Shown here one piece after another: positions 16,741-24,771 of a DNA stretch of 64,000 nucleotides (positions are counted from its first letter, which is position 1; every line of letters starts with the position of its first letter). The notes beneath the pieces were generated by a model, which was not told the origin of the DNA, searched no databases, and worked only from the letters and a program-made list of their open reading frames with translations. Where the stretch lies: the NCBI GenBank assembly GCA_964561605.1, contig CAZLQD010000020.1:1-64000 (forward strand), given 5' to 3'. This DNA is from JALUZX01 sp964561605 (GTDB lineage: Bacteria > Planctomycetota > UBA1135 > JALUZX01). Both the position numbers and the translations under genes were made by a program.

Positions 16741-18447
16741 GTGAACCGAAGGGAATTCCTGGAGTTTACCGGACTTTTCGGAGCGACCTTGGCGCTGCCC
16801 GGCGCCGCCCCTCCCCTGGGAGGGAAAAAGAAGCGGCCGAACTTCATCTTCATCGTCGCCGACGACCTGAACGACTCCATCACCGGCATGGGGGGCCACC
16901 CCCAAGCCCGGACGCCCAACTTGGAGCGCCTGATGAAGATGGGGGTCCGGTTCACCAGGGCCTACACCAACGACCCCCTCTGCGGCCCTTCGCGGGCGAG
17001 CTTCCTCACGGGCCTCTATCCCCACACCTCGGGATTCTACAGCAACAAGAACAACTGGCACCGCATGCGCCGCTGCCCGAAGCTGAAGAACGCCGTCACC
17101 TTCATGGAACATTTTTGGGCCAATGGATACGACGTCTACGGCACGGGGAAGATCTATCACAACATGGACCACGAGGACCGGGTTTGGAAAACGCAGAAGG
17201 GGAAACCGACCTTCGGGGAACCCATGGACTGGGGCCCCTGGCCCTGGGACGGGAAGCACAGGCCCGGGTTCCGGGGCCCGGTCCATCCCTCCCTCCCTGA
17301 AACCATGGTCGTGGACAACAGCTTCGCCTCACTGGACGACGTTCCAGTGATCCCTCCCGATCCCGAAAGGGGGATTCCCGGCCACAAGGGATGGGTCCTC
17401 CACGGAAAGCCCTTCCGCTACGTGAACGAGGACGACCGGGACCTGATGCCGGACGAAAAGAACGCCCGGTACGCCGTGGAGACCATTCAGGCCCGCCACG
17501 AGAACCCCTACCTGCTTTGCGTGGGCTTCAACAGGCCGCACACTCCGCTGGTCGCTCCCCGGAAGTACTTCGACATGTTCCCTCTCGATGAGATCCGCCT
17601 TCCCGCAATGAAAAAGGACGACCTGGAGGACTGCGCCCGCATCCTGGTTGAAAACCCCCGGATCGCCACGGGGAGACACGGCTTCGACAATTACAGGAGG
17701 GTGATCGAGGGCGGGGGCAAGGCCTTGCTCAAACGCTGGATCCAGGCCTACCTGGCCTGCATCGCTTTCGTGGACGACCAGGTCGGGAAGATCCTGGACG
17801 CATGGGAGAAGAGCCCCGACAAGGACCGCACCTACATCGTTTTCACCAGCGACCACGGCTACCACATGGGACAGAAGGAGACCCTGTACAAGATGACCCT
17901 CTGGGAGGAGGCGGGCAGGATCCCTTTCATCTTCGCCGGGCCCGGGATCGCCCGGGGAAAGACCTGCGACCGGCCCGTCTCCCTCATCGACCTCTATCCC
18001 ACCATGGTGGATCTCTGCGGCCTGCCTCCCCGCCCCAACGAGAAGACCAACGGCCTTCCCCTGGACGGCCACAGTCTCCGCCCCCTCCTGGAGGACCCGG
18101 AGAGAGGTGTATGGGAGGGCCCTCCGGCGGCTCTCACCGTGGTTGCCAATGACGACCGCCACCCCGGACCCGGGGAGATCGCCCCTCGTTTCCACCACTA
18201 CGCCGTCCGGTCCCGGCGGTACCGCTACATCCTCTGCAACGACGGCGAAGAGGAACTCTACGACCACGACAAGGATCCCCACGAGTGGACCAACCTGGCG
18301 GCCGACCCCGATTACACCGCCGTGAAGAAACGTCTCCGCCGAACGTTGCTGGCCTTGACCGGACAGAAGAAGGACCTTTATCCCACTCCTCCAGCCGGCA
18401 AGTTCCACCGCCCGGCGGAGAGGAAGAAAGGGAAAGGGAGACGCTGA
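16741..18447 (+). CDS. Formylglycine-dependent sulfatase, S1 family
   Basis: Hydrolyses sulfate esters. 568 residues from a GTG start preceded by GGAG. The N-terminus RREFLEFTGLFGATLALPG is a Tat-type export signal. The modified cysteine is Cys81 in CGPSRASFLTG (a CxPSR motif); metal ligands Asp41-Asp42 (VADDLND) and DHGYHMGQKE near residue 375 are present. The architecture is close to the iduronate/choline-sulfatase branch. It precedes the fucosidase gene by 259 bp, which points to a sulfated fucose polymer as substrate. The maturase is not in the window. Confidence 0.92.
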   Translation: MNRREFLEFTGLFGATLALPGAAPPLGGKKKRPNFIFIVADDLNDSITGMGGHPQARTPNLERLMKMGVRFTRAYTNDPLCGPSRASFLTGLYPHTSGFYSNKNNWHRMRRCPKLKNAVTFMEHFWANGYDVYGTGKIYHNMDHEDRVWKTQKGKPTFGEPMDWGPWPWDGKHRPGFRGPVHPSLPETMVVDNSFASLDDVPVIPPDPERGIPGHKGWVLHGKPFRYVNEDDRDLMPDEKNARYAVETIQARHENPYLLCVGFNRPHTPLVAPRKYFDMFPLDEIRLPAMKKDDLEDCARILVENPRIATGRHGFDNYRRVIEGGGKALLKRWIQAYLACIAFVDDQVGKILDAWEKSPDKDRTYIVFTSDHGYHMGQKETLYKMTLWEEAGRIPFIFAGPGIARGKTCDRPVSLIDLYPTMVDLCGLPPRPNEKTNGLPLDGHSLRPLLEDPERGVWEGPPAALTVVANDDRHPGPGEIAPRFHHYAVRSRRYRYILCNDGEEELYDHDKDPHEWTNLAADPDYTAVKKRLRRTLLALTGQKKDLYPTPPAGKFHRPAERKKGKGRR

Positions 18448-18706
18448 AGCCCCTCCGCTGGGACATCGCCTACCGCAACCTGCCGGATACGATCCACGCC
18501 CTTACCCTCCGGGCGTAACCCGGGAAGCTCGACAAGACGGCGATCCCGGCCCGAAGGGGCTGCAAGGCAAGGTCCTCCGGAGGTTCGAGGACTTCTTCCG
18601 GTTTCCCGCCTCCGTTCCGGCAGCAGGAGAAATCGCGATATGAATCCAGTATATTTACCCGGACTGCCCCCCCTGTTTCACTTTCAGGAGACCTCAGGAA
18701 ATCCCG
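18448..18706. other. Gap between sulfatase and fucosidase genes
   Basis: 259 bp. A plus-strand frame reads WDIAYRNLPDTIHALTLR just before a stop at about 18518, which looks like a decayed gene end of unknown kind. No clear terminator or promoter is visible. Confidence 0.3.
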
Positions 18707-20473
18707 ATGAAGAAGAGATTCCTCCACACTTTCCTTTTCCTCCTCCTCCCTCTTTACCCTGCCTGGACGTGCCTTTTCGGATGCACCGCCCCGAACTCTC
18801 CCGCCTCCACCTCGAAACGATGGAAGGACCCCGGTCCCTTTTTGGAGGCCCTCTCCCTGATCGAAAGAGGCCGGACCCGGGAGGCGACCCGGATCCTGGC
18901 CCCCTCCTGGGTGGAGCGCTTCGCCCCCCTGATCCTGAAGACCCGTCCAGGGCCTCTCCTTCCCGGACCCTGGGGGTTCTCCCGCGCCGCCGGGGACAAG
19001 GTCTACCTCTTCATCCGGAACTGGCAGCCGGGCTACCTGATGCAATTCCCCAACACGGAGTTGCCCCTGGTGAAGAACTCCTGGCGGTCCCTCACGGGCG
19101 GGAAGGTGAAGATCCGCTGGGCCACCGGCGTGGAAGTCTTCATGGACCGGGCCGACAGGGACCCCGTGGCGACGGTCGTGGTCTACCGCGTGAAGGGCGA
19201 CGCCGAGAGGATGCACAAGATCCGCGTCCCCGACTGGACCGACCCGACCCTGAACGCCCCTCCCGAGGCCGTCCGGGCCTGGCGGAAGCTCAAGTTCGGG
19301 ATGTTCCTCCACTGGGGCCCCTGCTCGGTGGCGGGAAAGGAGATCAGCTGGTCCCGCCGGGGAAGCAAGATGGGGAGAATCCGCTACGGCGGTTCCGGCG
19401 TGGACGGGAAATACAAGAGGGACCCGTCCTACGACTCCCTGTTCAAGAAATTCAATCCGACGAAGTTCGACGCCCGCGCCTGGGTTCGCCTGGCGAAGGA
19501 AGCGGGCATGAAATACATGGTCCTCATCGCCAAGCACCACGACGGGTTCTGCATGTTCGACAGCAAGTTTACGGACTACGACATCACGGCGACACCCTAC
19601 GGCAAGGACATCGCCGGACTCCTGGCGCGGGCCTGCCACGAAGCGGGGATGAAGCTCGGATGGTACTACTCTCCAAGGGACTGGTACCATCCCGACTTCG
19701 GGAGAACCGACACGCACTGGAGGTATTGCAGGTACTACCTCGCCCAGCTCCGGGAGTTGTGCTCCAACTACGGCGAGGTGGAAATCCTCTGGTTCGACTG
19801 CCTGGACAGCCCCCAGTATCTCTGGGGGGATACGCCCGAGAAATCGGTCCGCCTCGTCCGGAAACTCCAGCCCCGCATCGTGATCAACGACAGGGCCGGC
19901 CTGCGCGGAGACTTCGACACCCCCGAAGGCCGCATCGGGCGCTTCGAGAGGGAACGCCCCTGGGAGACCTGCGCCACCATCTCCTCCGGGTGGAGCTGGC
20001 ATCCCGGGAAGAAGGCCAAGTCCCTGGAGAAACTCCTGGGAATGCTCGTCGCCGTGGCCGGGCGTGACGGGAACCTCCTCCTCAACGTGCCTCCAAGGCC
20101 GGACGGAACCTTCGAGCCCGACCAGGTCGCCCGCCTGAAGGAGATCGGGGCCTGGCTGGCCGGATACGGGGACAGTATCTACGGGACCCGCGGAGGACCG
20201 TTCCTTCCCGCCCGGAAGTTCGCTTCCACCTGCAAGGGCGACCGGGTCTTCCTCCACCTCCTCTCGGGACGGAAAGAAGTGCGGCTCCCCGCATTTCCTG
20301 CCAAGATCCTCTCGGCCCGCATCCTCGGCGGAGGAGATGCCGCCCTGGAAAAGGCCCCGTCCGGCGGGACGGTCGTCAGGCCCGGACGGCTCCGCCCCAT
20401 CGACACCATCGTGGTCCTCCGCCTGGATCGGCCGGCCCTGGATCTTCCCGTCGTGCCTCTTCCCGCCCGATGA
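18707..20473 (+). CDS. GH29 alpha-L-fucosidase, exported
   Basis: Releases L-fucose from fucosylated glycans. 588 residues. The N-terminus is a signal with a possible lipobox LFGC (Cys26). The catalytic TIM barrel spans about 185-470: KFGMFLHWG (196-204), AKHHDGFCMF (275-284) and LWFDC with the likely nucleophile Asp364. The C-terminal ~90 residues form a beta domain (KGDRVFLHLLSG ... IDTIVVLRLD). Unusually, residues about 88-165 look like another copy of that beta domain (AAGDKVYLFIRNWQ ... VATVVVYRV) ahead of the barrel. The start has AGGAAA upstream. Convergent with fucI. Confidence 0.93.
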   Translation: MKKRFLHTFLFLLLPLYPAWTCLFGCTAPNSPASTSKRWKDPGPFLEALSLIERGRTREATRILAPSWVERFAPLILKTRPGPLLPGPWGFSRAAGDKVYLFIRNWQPGYLMQFPNTELPLVKNSWRSLTGGKVKIRWATGVEVFMDRADRDPVATVVVYRVKGDAERMHKIRVPDWTDPTLNAPPEAVRAWRKLKFGMFLHWGPCSVAGKEISWSRRGSKMGRIRYGGSGVDGKYKRDPSYDSLFKKFNPTKFDARAWVRLAKEAGMKYMVLIAKHHDGFCMFDSKFTDYDITATPYGKDIAGLLARACHEAGMKLGWYYSPRDWYHPDFGRTDTHWRYCRYYLAQLRELCSNYGEVEILWFDCLDSPQYLWGDTPEKSVRLVRKLQPRIVINDRAGLRGDFDTPEGRIGRFERERPWETCATISSGWSWHPGKKAKSLEKLLGMLVAVAGRDGNLLLNVPPRPDGTFEPDQVARLKEIGAWLAGYGDSIYGTRGGPFLPARKFASTCKGDRVFLHLLSGRKEVRLPAFPAKILSARILGGGDAALEKAPSGGTVVRPGRLRPIDTIVVLRLDRPALDLPVVPLPAR

Positions 20474-20495
20474 AGGCCGACCTGTCCCGCCCGGC

Positions 20496-20519
20496 GGGGG
20501 GGCTCGAACCGTCCCCCCC
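20496..20519. terminator. Hairpin between convergent fucosidase and fucI genes
   Basis: A perfect 7-bp stem of G7 (20496-20502) and C7 (20513-20519) with a 10-nt loop, but no T-run on either strand. It is a candidate transcription end point for the convergent pair. Confidence 0.35.
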
Positions 20520-20546
20520 TGCGGGTTCCACATGGAGGGCGGTACG

Positions 20547-22364
20547 TCAATAGAGGGGGCCCAAGGCGGAGCAAGCCCTGAAATCGGCCCCTTCCAGATC
20601 CTCCGTTCCGAAGGCGTTCCAGTAGGCCGGGCGGAAGATCCGCTCCCGGGGAACGTTGTGCATGTACACCGGAATCCTGAGGATCGACGCCAGGGTGATC
20701 AGGTCCCCCCCGATGTGACCGTAGCTGAAGGCCCCGTGGTTGGCGCCCCAGGAATTCATCACGTCGTAAACATCGGAGAAGGCACCCTTTCCGGTGAGCC
20801 TCGGAGCGAACCAGGTAGTGGGCCAGGTGGGATTGGTCCGCTCCTCCAGCACCTTGTCCACCTCCTCCGGCAGGTCCACGGTCCAGCCCTCGGCGATCTG
20901 GAGAGCCGGCCCCAGGCCGTGGACGATGTTGATCCTGGCCATCGTGACGGGCATCCCGCCGAGGGTCCTGAACCCCGAAGAGAAACCGCCCCCACGGAAG
21001 TACTCGAGGATGGCCGGATACCACTTGGTGGCCTCCAGGCAGGCCAGGGCCTCTTCCGGGGTGATCTCCCACCAGGGCTTCATGGCGGGCTTTCCGTCCT
21101 TCTTCTGGCGGCCCGAACCATCCAGGGCGGCGGCGCCCGAATTGATCAGGTGGATGATCCCGTGTTCCGCCCGCCCCTGGAGTTCGTATCCCGTGACCCG
21201 CTTCACCGCTTCCGGGCTCCAGAAGGTCCGGACGTCGGCGAAAACCTGGGCCGCGCCGGTGAGAAGGTGCCCGAAGAGCATGACTGCGCCGTTTAGGGAG
21301 TCGTTCTCCGTCGCGAAGACGTAGGGCTCCCGGATCCCGTCCCAGTCGAAGGAAGAGTTCAGGAGGGCCTCCATGAAATCCCCGTTGGGGAAATGGTCCG
21401 TCCAGTGGCGCTGCCCCTGGAACCCGCCCAGGATGGCGTTGTGGCCCAAGGCCTCCTCGCCGAACCCGAGTTTCTCGAGCCTGGGGTTCCCCACCATGAG
21501 GTCCCTGGCGATGAGGGTCATCTTGACCACCATCTCCCAGTCTTTCTCCTTCTCCTCGGGGGAGAGCCGCTTCTCCGGCGGGTTGTAGTCCTTGCCCTCG
21601 GGGCAGTACTTCTTGACCCAGGCCAGGGCCCGGCGGAACTCCTCGGGATCGTAGATCCCCTCCTCCACGCGGCGGACGATCTCCGTCATGTCCACGTTCT
21701 CCACCCGGATTCCCAGGTAGTGCTCGAAGAAGTCCGGGTCCACGATGGAGCCAGCGATCCCCATGGAGACCGCTCCGAGGGAGAGGTAGGACTTGCCCTT
21801 CATGGTTGCGGCGGCCAGGCCGGAACGGACGAACCGAAGGATCTTATCCTTCACGTCCGGCGGGACGCTGGTATCTCCCGCGTCCTGGACGTCCCGCCCG
21901 TAGATCCCGAAGGCGGGGATTCCCTTCTGGTTGTGGGCTGCGAGGACGGCCGCAAGGTAGACCGCCCCGGGGCGCTCGGTGCCGTTGAAGCCCCACACGG
22001 CCTGGGGCTTGGAGGAATCCAGGTCCATGGTTTCCGACCCGTAGCACCAGCAGGGCGTGACCGTGAGAACCACGCCCACTCCTTCCCGGGCGAACTTCTC
22101 CGAGGCGGCGGCCGCCTCGGCGGCCCCGCCGATGCAGGTGTCGGCAAGGACGCACTCCACGGGAAGGCCGTTGGGGTGCTTGAGGTTCTCCGTGACGAGG
22201 GAGGCCGCCGCCTTGGCCAATTCCATGGTCTGGTTTTCCAGGGACTCCCTCACGCCACGACGCCTCCCGTCGATGGTGGGCCTGATCCCGACCTTGGGCA
22301 TGGAACCGACCAGGCGGTTCCTCGGGGGATTCACCGAAAAGGAGGACGCATCGTTTTTCGTCAT
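20547..22364 (-). CDS. fucI: L-fucose isomerase
   Basis: Interconverts L-fucose and L-fuculose in the cytosol, the first step of fucose breakdown. 605 residues, slightly longer than E. coli FucI (591). Near-identical blocks are GIRPTIDGRR, TVTPCWCYGSETMD, ERPGAVYLAAVLAAH, GFQGQRHWTD and TNPTWPTTWFAPRLTG. The catalytic and metal residues known from E. coli are in ATENDSLNG (Glu), FADVRT (Asp) and SWGANHGAF (His). The start has GGAGGG 6 nt upstream; an internal Met 22 would also fit the family. The fucosidase is next door and supplies the substrate. Fuculose kinase and aldolase are not in the window. Confidence 0.96.
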   Translation of the reverse strand: MTKNDASSFSVNPPRNRLVGSMPKVGIRPTIDGRRRGVRESLENQTMELAKAAASLVTENLKHPNGLPVECVLADTCIGGAAEAAAASEKFAREGVGVVLTVTPCWCYGSETMDLDSSKPQAVWGFNGTERPGAVYLAAVLAAHNQKGIPAFGIYGRDVQDAGDTSVPPDVKDKILRFVRSGLAAATMKGKSYLSLGAVSMGIAGSIVDPDFFEHYLGIRVENVDMTEIVRRVEEGIYDPEEFRRALAWVKKYCPEGKDYNPPEKRLSPEEKEKDWEMVVKMTLIARDLMVGNPRLEKLGFGEEALGHNAILGGFQGQRHWTDHFPNGDFMEALLNSSFDWDGIREPYVFATENDSLNGAVMLFGHLLTGAAQVFADVRTFWSPEAVKRVTGYELQGRAEHGIIHLINSGAAALDGSGRQKKDGKPAMKPWWEITPEEALACLEATKWYPAILEYFRGGGFSSGFRTLGGMPVTMARINIVHGLGPALQIAEGWTVDLPEEVDKVLEERTNPTWPTTWFAPRLTGKGAFSDVYDVMNSWGANHGAFSYGHIGGDLITLASILRIPVYMHNVPRERIFRPAYWNAFGTEDLEGADFRACSALGPLY

Positions 22365-22577
22365 TCCAACCCTCCGGGATGGGTTCCATGTGAGAAAGAA
22401 GTCCAGGCCAAGGGATTGTAGGGAAGGGCCGCCGTCTCCTCTACTTCTCTTTCGTCGCCCCCCTTCGGCCCCCGGCCGGGGGGGGCGGGCCGGAGGGGAA
22501 CCAGGAAAAAAACCCGGCCTCGGGCCTCCGCCGCCGGGGGATCCCGCCGGAAGGGCGTTCCCCTCCGCCCGGGATCC

Positions 22578-23186
22578 TCAGGCCTCCCTCCCCGCCAGGT
22601 AGGGAAGGCAGGCATCCACGGCGGCGGCCAGGTCGTCGGCCACGAGGAAGGGTCCGGCCCCCGAGTCCGCCAGTTCCTCCTTCGTTACCGATTTCCCGTA
22701 ACCGGTCCTCACGAGGATCGAACGGCACCCGGCCCGCTCTCCGGCCAGGAGATCCGAGACCCTGTCCCCGACCATGAAGGAACGCTCCAGGTCCAGGCCC
22801 AGAAGGCGGGCGGCGTCGAGGAGCATGCCCGGGTTGGGTTTGCGCCTGGGGCAATCTTTCTTGTAGGGCCCGATCCCGTCGACCGGATGGTGCGGGCAAT
22901 ACTGGAAGAGGTCCACCCCGGCTCCCAGGGGAGCCAGGATCCTCTCCAAGGCCCTGTGCACGAGGGAGACCGTCTCTTCGGGGAAGAACCCCCGGGCCAC
23001 CCCGGACTGGTTGGTCACCACGACCACGGGGATTCCCTCCCGCCTCACCCGGGCCAGGGCCCGGCCTGCCCCCGGGATGAGGCGGAGATCGGAGGGCCGG
23101 GAGAGGAAGCCCACTTCCTCCACGATCACGCCGTCCCTGTCCAGGAAAAGGGCCGGCCGGCCGCCTTGGAATCCCTCGTTTCTCAT
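22578..23186 (-). CDS. HAD-family sugar bisphosphatase, GmhB-like
   Basis: 202 residues of the D-glycero-manno-heptose 1,7-bisphosphate phosphatase type. HAD motif I is FLDRDGV (Asp16, Asp18), motif II VVTNQSGVARG and motif III FMVGDRVSD. The family's zinc loop is only partly kept: Cys97 and His99 are present, but the later CxCRKP reads CPRRKP, so the second cysteine is replaced by Arg114. GmhB normally acts in lipopolysaccharide heptose synthesis; the place beside fucI and a sugar symporter suggests it may act on another sugar phosphate here. It begins 84 bp from the divergent symporter gene. Confidence 0.82.
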   Translation of the reverse strand: MRNEGFQGGRPALFLDRDGVIVEEVGFLSRPSDLRLIPGAGRALARVRREGIPVVVVTNQSGVARGFFPEETVSLVHRALERILAPLGAGVDLFQYCPHHPVDGIGPYKKDCPRRKPNPGMLLDAARLLGLDLERSFMVGDRVSDLLAGERAGCRSILVRTGYGKSVTKEELADSGAGPFLVADDLAAAVDACLPYLAGREA

Positions 23187-23227
23187 GGAACAAGAAGCTA
23201 ACCTGCTTCAGGGCAGAAAGAAAACCC

Positions 23228-23245
23228 CGCCGGCCGACGCCGGCG
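23228..23245. promoter_or_regulatory. Inverted repeat in the divergent gmhB-like / symporter gap
   Basis: CGCCGGC-cgac-GCCGGCG is a perfect 7-bp inverted repeat in the middle of the 84-bp gap that must contain both promoters. It is a candidate operator for coordinated control of the fucose genes, or simply a GC-rich hairpin. Confidence 0.35.
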
Positions 23246-23270
23246 AATCGAAATTCACGAGGGTCCTCCC

Positions 23271-24767
23271 ATGGAGAACCATTTCTTCCTGGCGGACAAA
23301 CTGATCCTGGCCGGGTATTTCCTGGGGATGATCGCCCTGGGGGCCTGCTTCCGGAAACGGAGCGGGACCCCCGAGGGCTTCATGATCGCCTCGGGCAGGC
23401 TCCCCGGCTGGGCTGTGGGCCTCTCCATCCTGGGGACCTTCGTCTCCAGCGTGACCTTCCTGGCCTACCCCGGGCAGGCCTACAACACCAACTGGGACGC
23501 CTTCGTCTTCTCTCTAACCCTCCCCGCGGCGGCCCTGGCGGCAACGCTCTTCTTCATCCCCCTCTACCGGACCAGGGTGAACGTCTCGGCCTACGAGTAC
23601 ATGGAACAGCGCTTCGGCACCTGGGCCAGGATCTACGGGAGCCTGGGTTTCATGTTCGGATCCCTCGCAAGAATCGGGATGATCCTCTTCCTGGTCTCCC
23701 TGGTGCTCCACAGCCTCACGGGCTGGCCCCACGCCGCAATCATCGTCGTCACCGGAATCGGCGTGACCTTCTACACAATGGCCGGCGGCATCGAGGCCGT
23801 GATCTGGACCGACGTGATCCAGGTGATCGTCCTCCTGGCGGGGGCACTCTTCGCCGTGGTCCTTCTTCTGGGGGACATCCCGGGAGGATTCTCCAGAGTG
23901 ATCGAAGAAGGGGCCCGGGCGGGAAAATTCTCCCTGGGAAGCTGGAGGTTGGACCTGGCCGCACCGACGGCCTGGGTGGTCCTCCTCTACGGAATCGTGG
24001 AGAACCTGCGGAACTTCGGCGTGGACCAGAACTACGTCCAGCGCTACCAGACCACCCGGTCCACCAGGGAGGCCGCCCGGTCGGTCTGGTTCGCCGCCCT
24101 GGCCTACATTCCCCTGTCCCTTCTTTTCCTCTTCATCGGAACGGCCCTGTGGGTCTTCTACCGCTTCCACCCCGATCTCCTTCCCCAGGCCCTCGCCGCC
24201 GCCGGCAAGGGGGACAAGATCTTCCCCCACTTCATCGCCACCCAGTTCCCGGCGGGACTTCGGGGCCTTCTCGTGGCGGCCCTCATGGCCGCCGCCATGT
24301 CCAGCATCGACTCCTCCCTCAACAGTGTGTCCACCCTGACCCTCATGGACTTCTACAAGCGCTTCTCCCGCCGCGACGTGGACGACAGGAGGGCCATCGG
24401 CCTCCTTCGGATCTACACCCTGGCCTGGGGAGTCCTCGGCACGGCGGCCGGCCTGGCCATGATCCGGGTCCAATCGGCCCTGGAAACGACCTGGCAACTG
24501 GGAGGAATCGCGGGAGGGGGGGTCATCGGGCTCTTCCTCCTGGGACTCCTCTTCAAGAAGGCCCGGGGCCCTCATGCCGCCCTGGCCGTAGCGGCCAGCG
24601 TGGCCGCCATCTCCTGGGCGACCTTCGCCAGGGGACTCCCCGGGGGATGGAAGTGGTTCGAATGTCCCTGGCATCCCAGGATGATCGCCGTCGTAGGGAC
24701 CCTCACCCTCCTGGCCGTCGGAACGATCCTGGCCGGGTTGGGCGCCCTCCTTTCCAGGAAGGAATGA
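23271..24767 (+). CDS. Sodium:solute symporter (SSS family)
   Basis: 498 residues with about 13 membrane helices. Family marks are GFMIASGRLPGWAVGLSILG near the N-terminus, the sodium-site region SSVTFLAYPGQAY, the conserved GGIEAVIWTDVIQ (helix 5), and AALMAAAMSSIDSSLNS (helix 8). SSS carriers import sugars, amino acids or carboxylates with sodium. Placed between fucI/GmhB-like and sulfatase genes, it is a good candidate for uptake of L-fucose or a fucose oligomer, although specificity cannot be read. GAGGGTCC precedes the ATG. The FG-GAP gene follows by 4 bp. Confidence 0.92.
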   Translation: MENHFFLADKLILAGYFLGMIALGACFRKRSGTPEGFMIASGRLPGWAVGLSILGTFVSSVTFLAYPGQAYNTNWDAFVFSLTLPAAALAATLFFIPLYRTRVNVSAYEYMEQRFGTWARIYGSLGFMFGSLARIGMILFLVSLVLHSLTGWPHAAIIVVTGIGVTFYTMAGGIEAVIWTDVIQVIVLLAGALFAVVLLLGDIPGGFSRVIEEGARAGKFSLGSWRLDLAAPTAWVVLLYGIVENLRNFGVDQNYVQRYQTTRSTREAARSVWFAALAYIPLSLLFLFIGTALWVFYRFHPDLLPQALAAAGKGDKIFPHFIATQFPAGLRGLLVAALMAAAMSSIDSSLNSVSTLTLMDFYKRFSRRDVDDRRAIGLLRIYTLAWGVLGTAAGLAMIRVQSALETTWQLGGIAGGGVIGLFLLGLLFKKARGPHAALAVAASVAAISWATFARGLPGGWKWFECPWHPRMIAVVGTLTLLAVGTILAGLGALLSRKE

Positions 24768-24771
24768 AGTC

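Noticed and set aside
20500..20520. GGTTCGA-like T-loop sequence on the minus strand suggesting a tRNA
   Set aside because: No acceptor, D-arm or anticodon arm can be built around it; it is explained by the G7/C7 hairpin between convergent genes.
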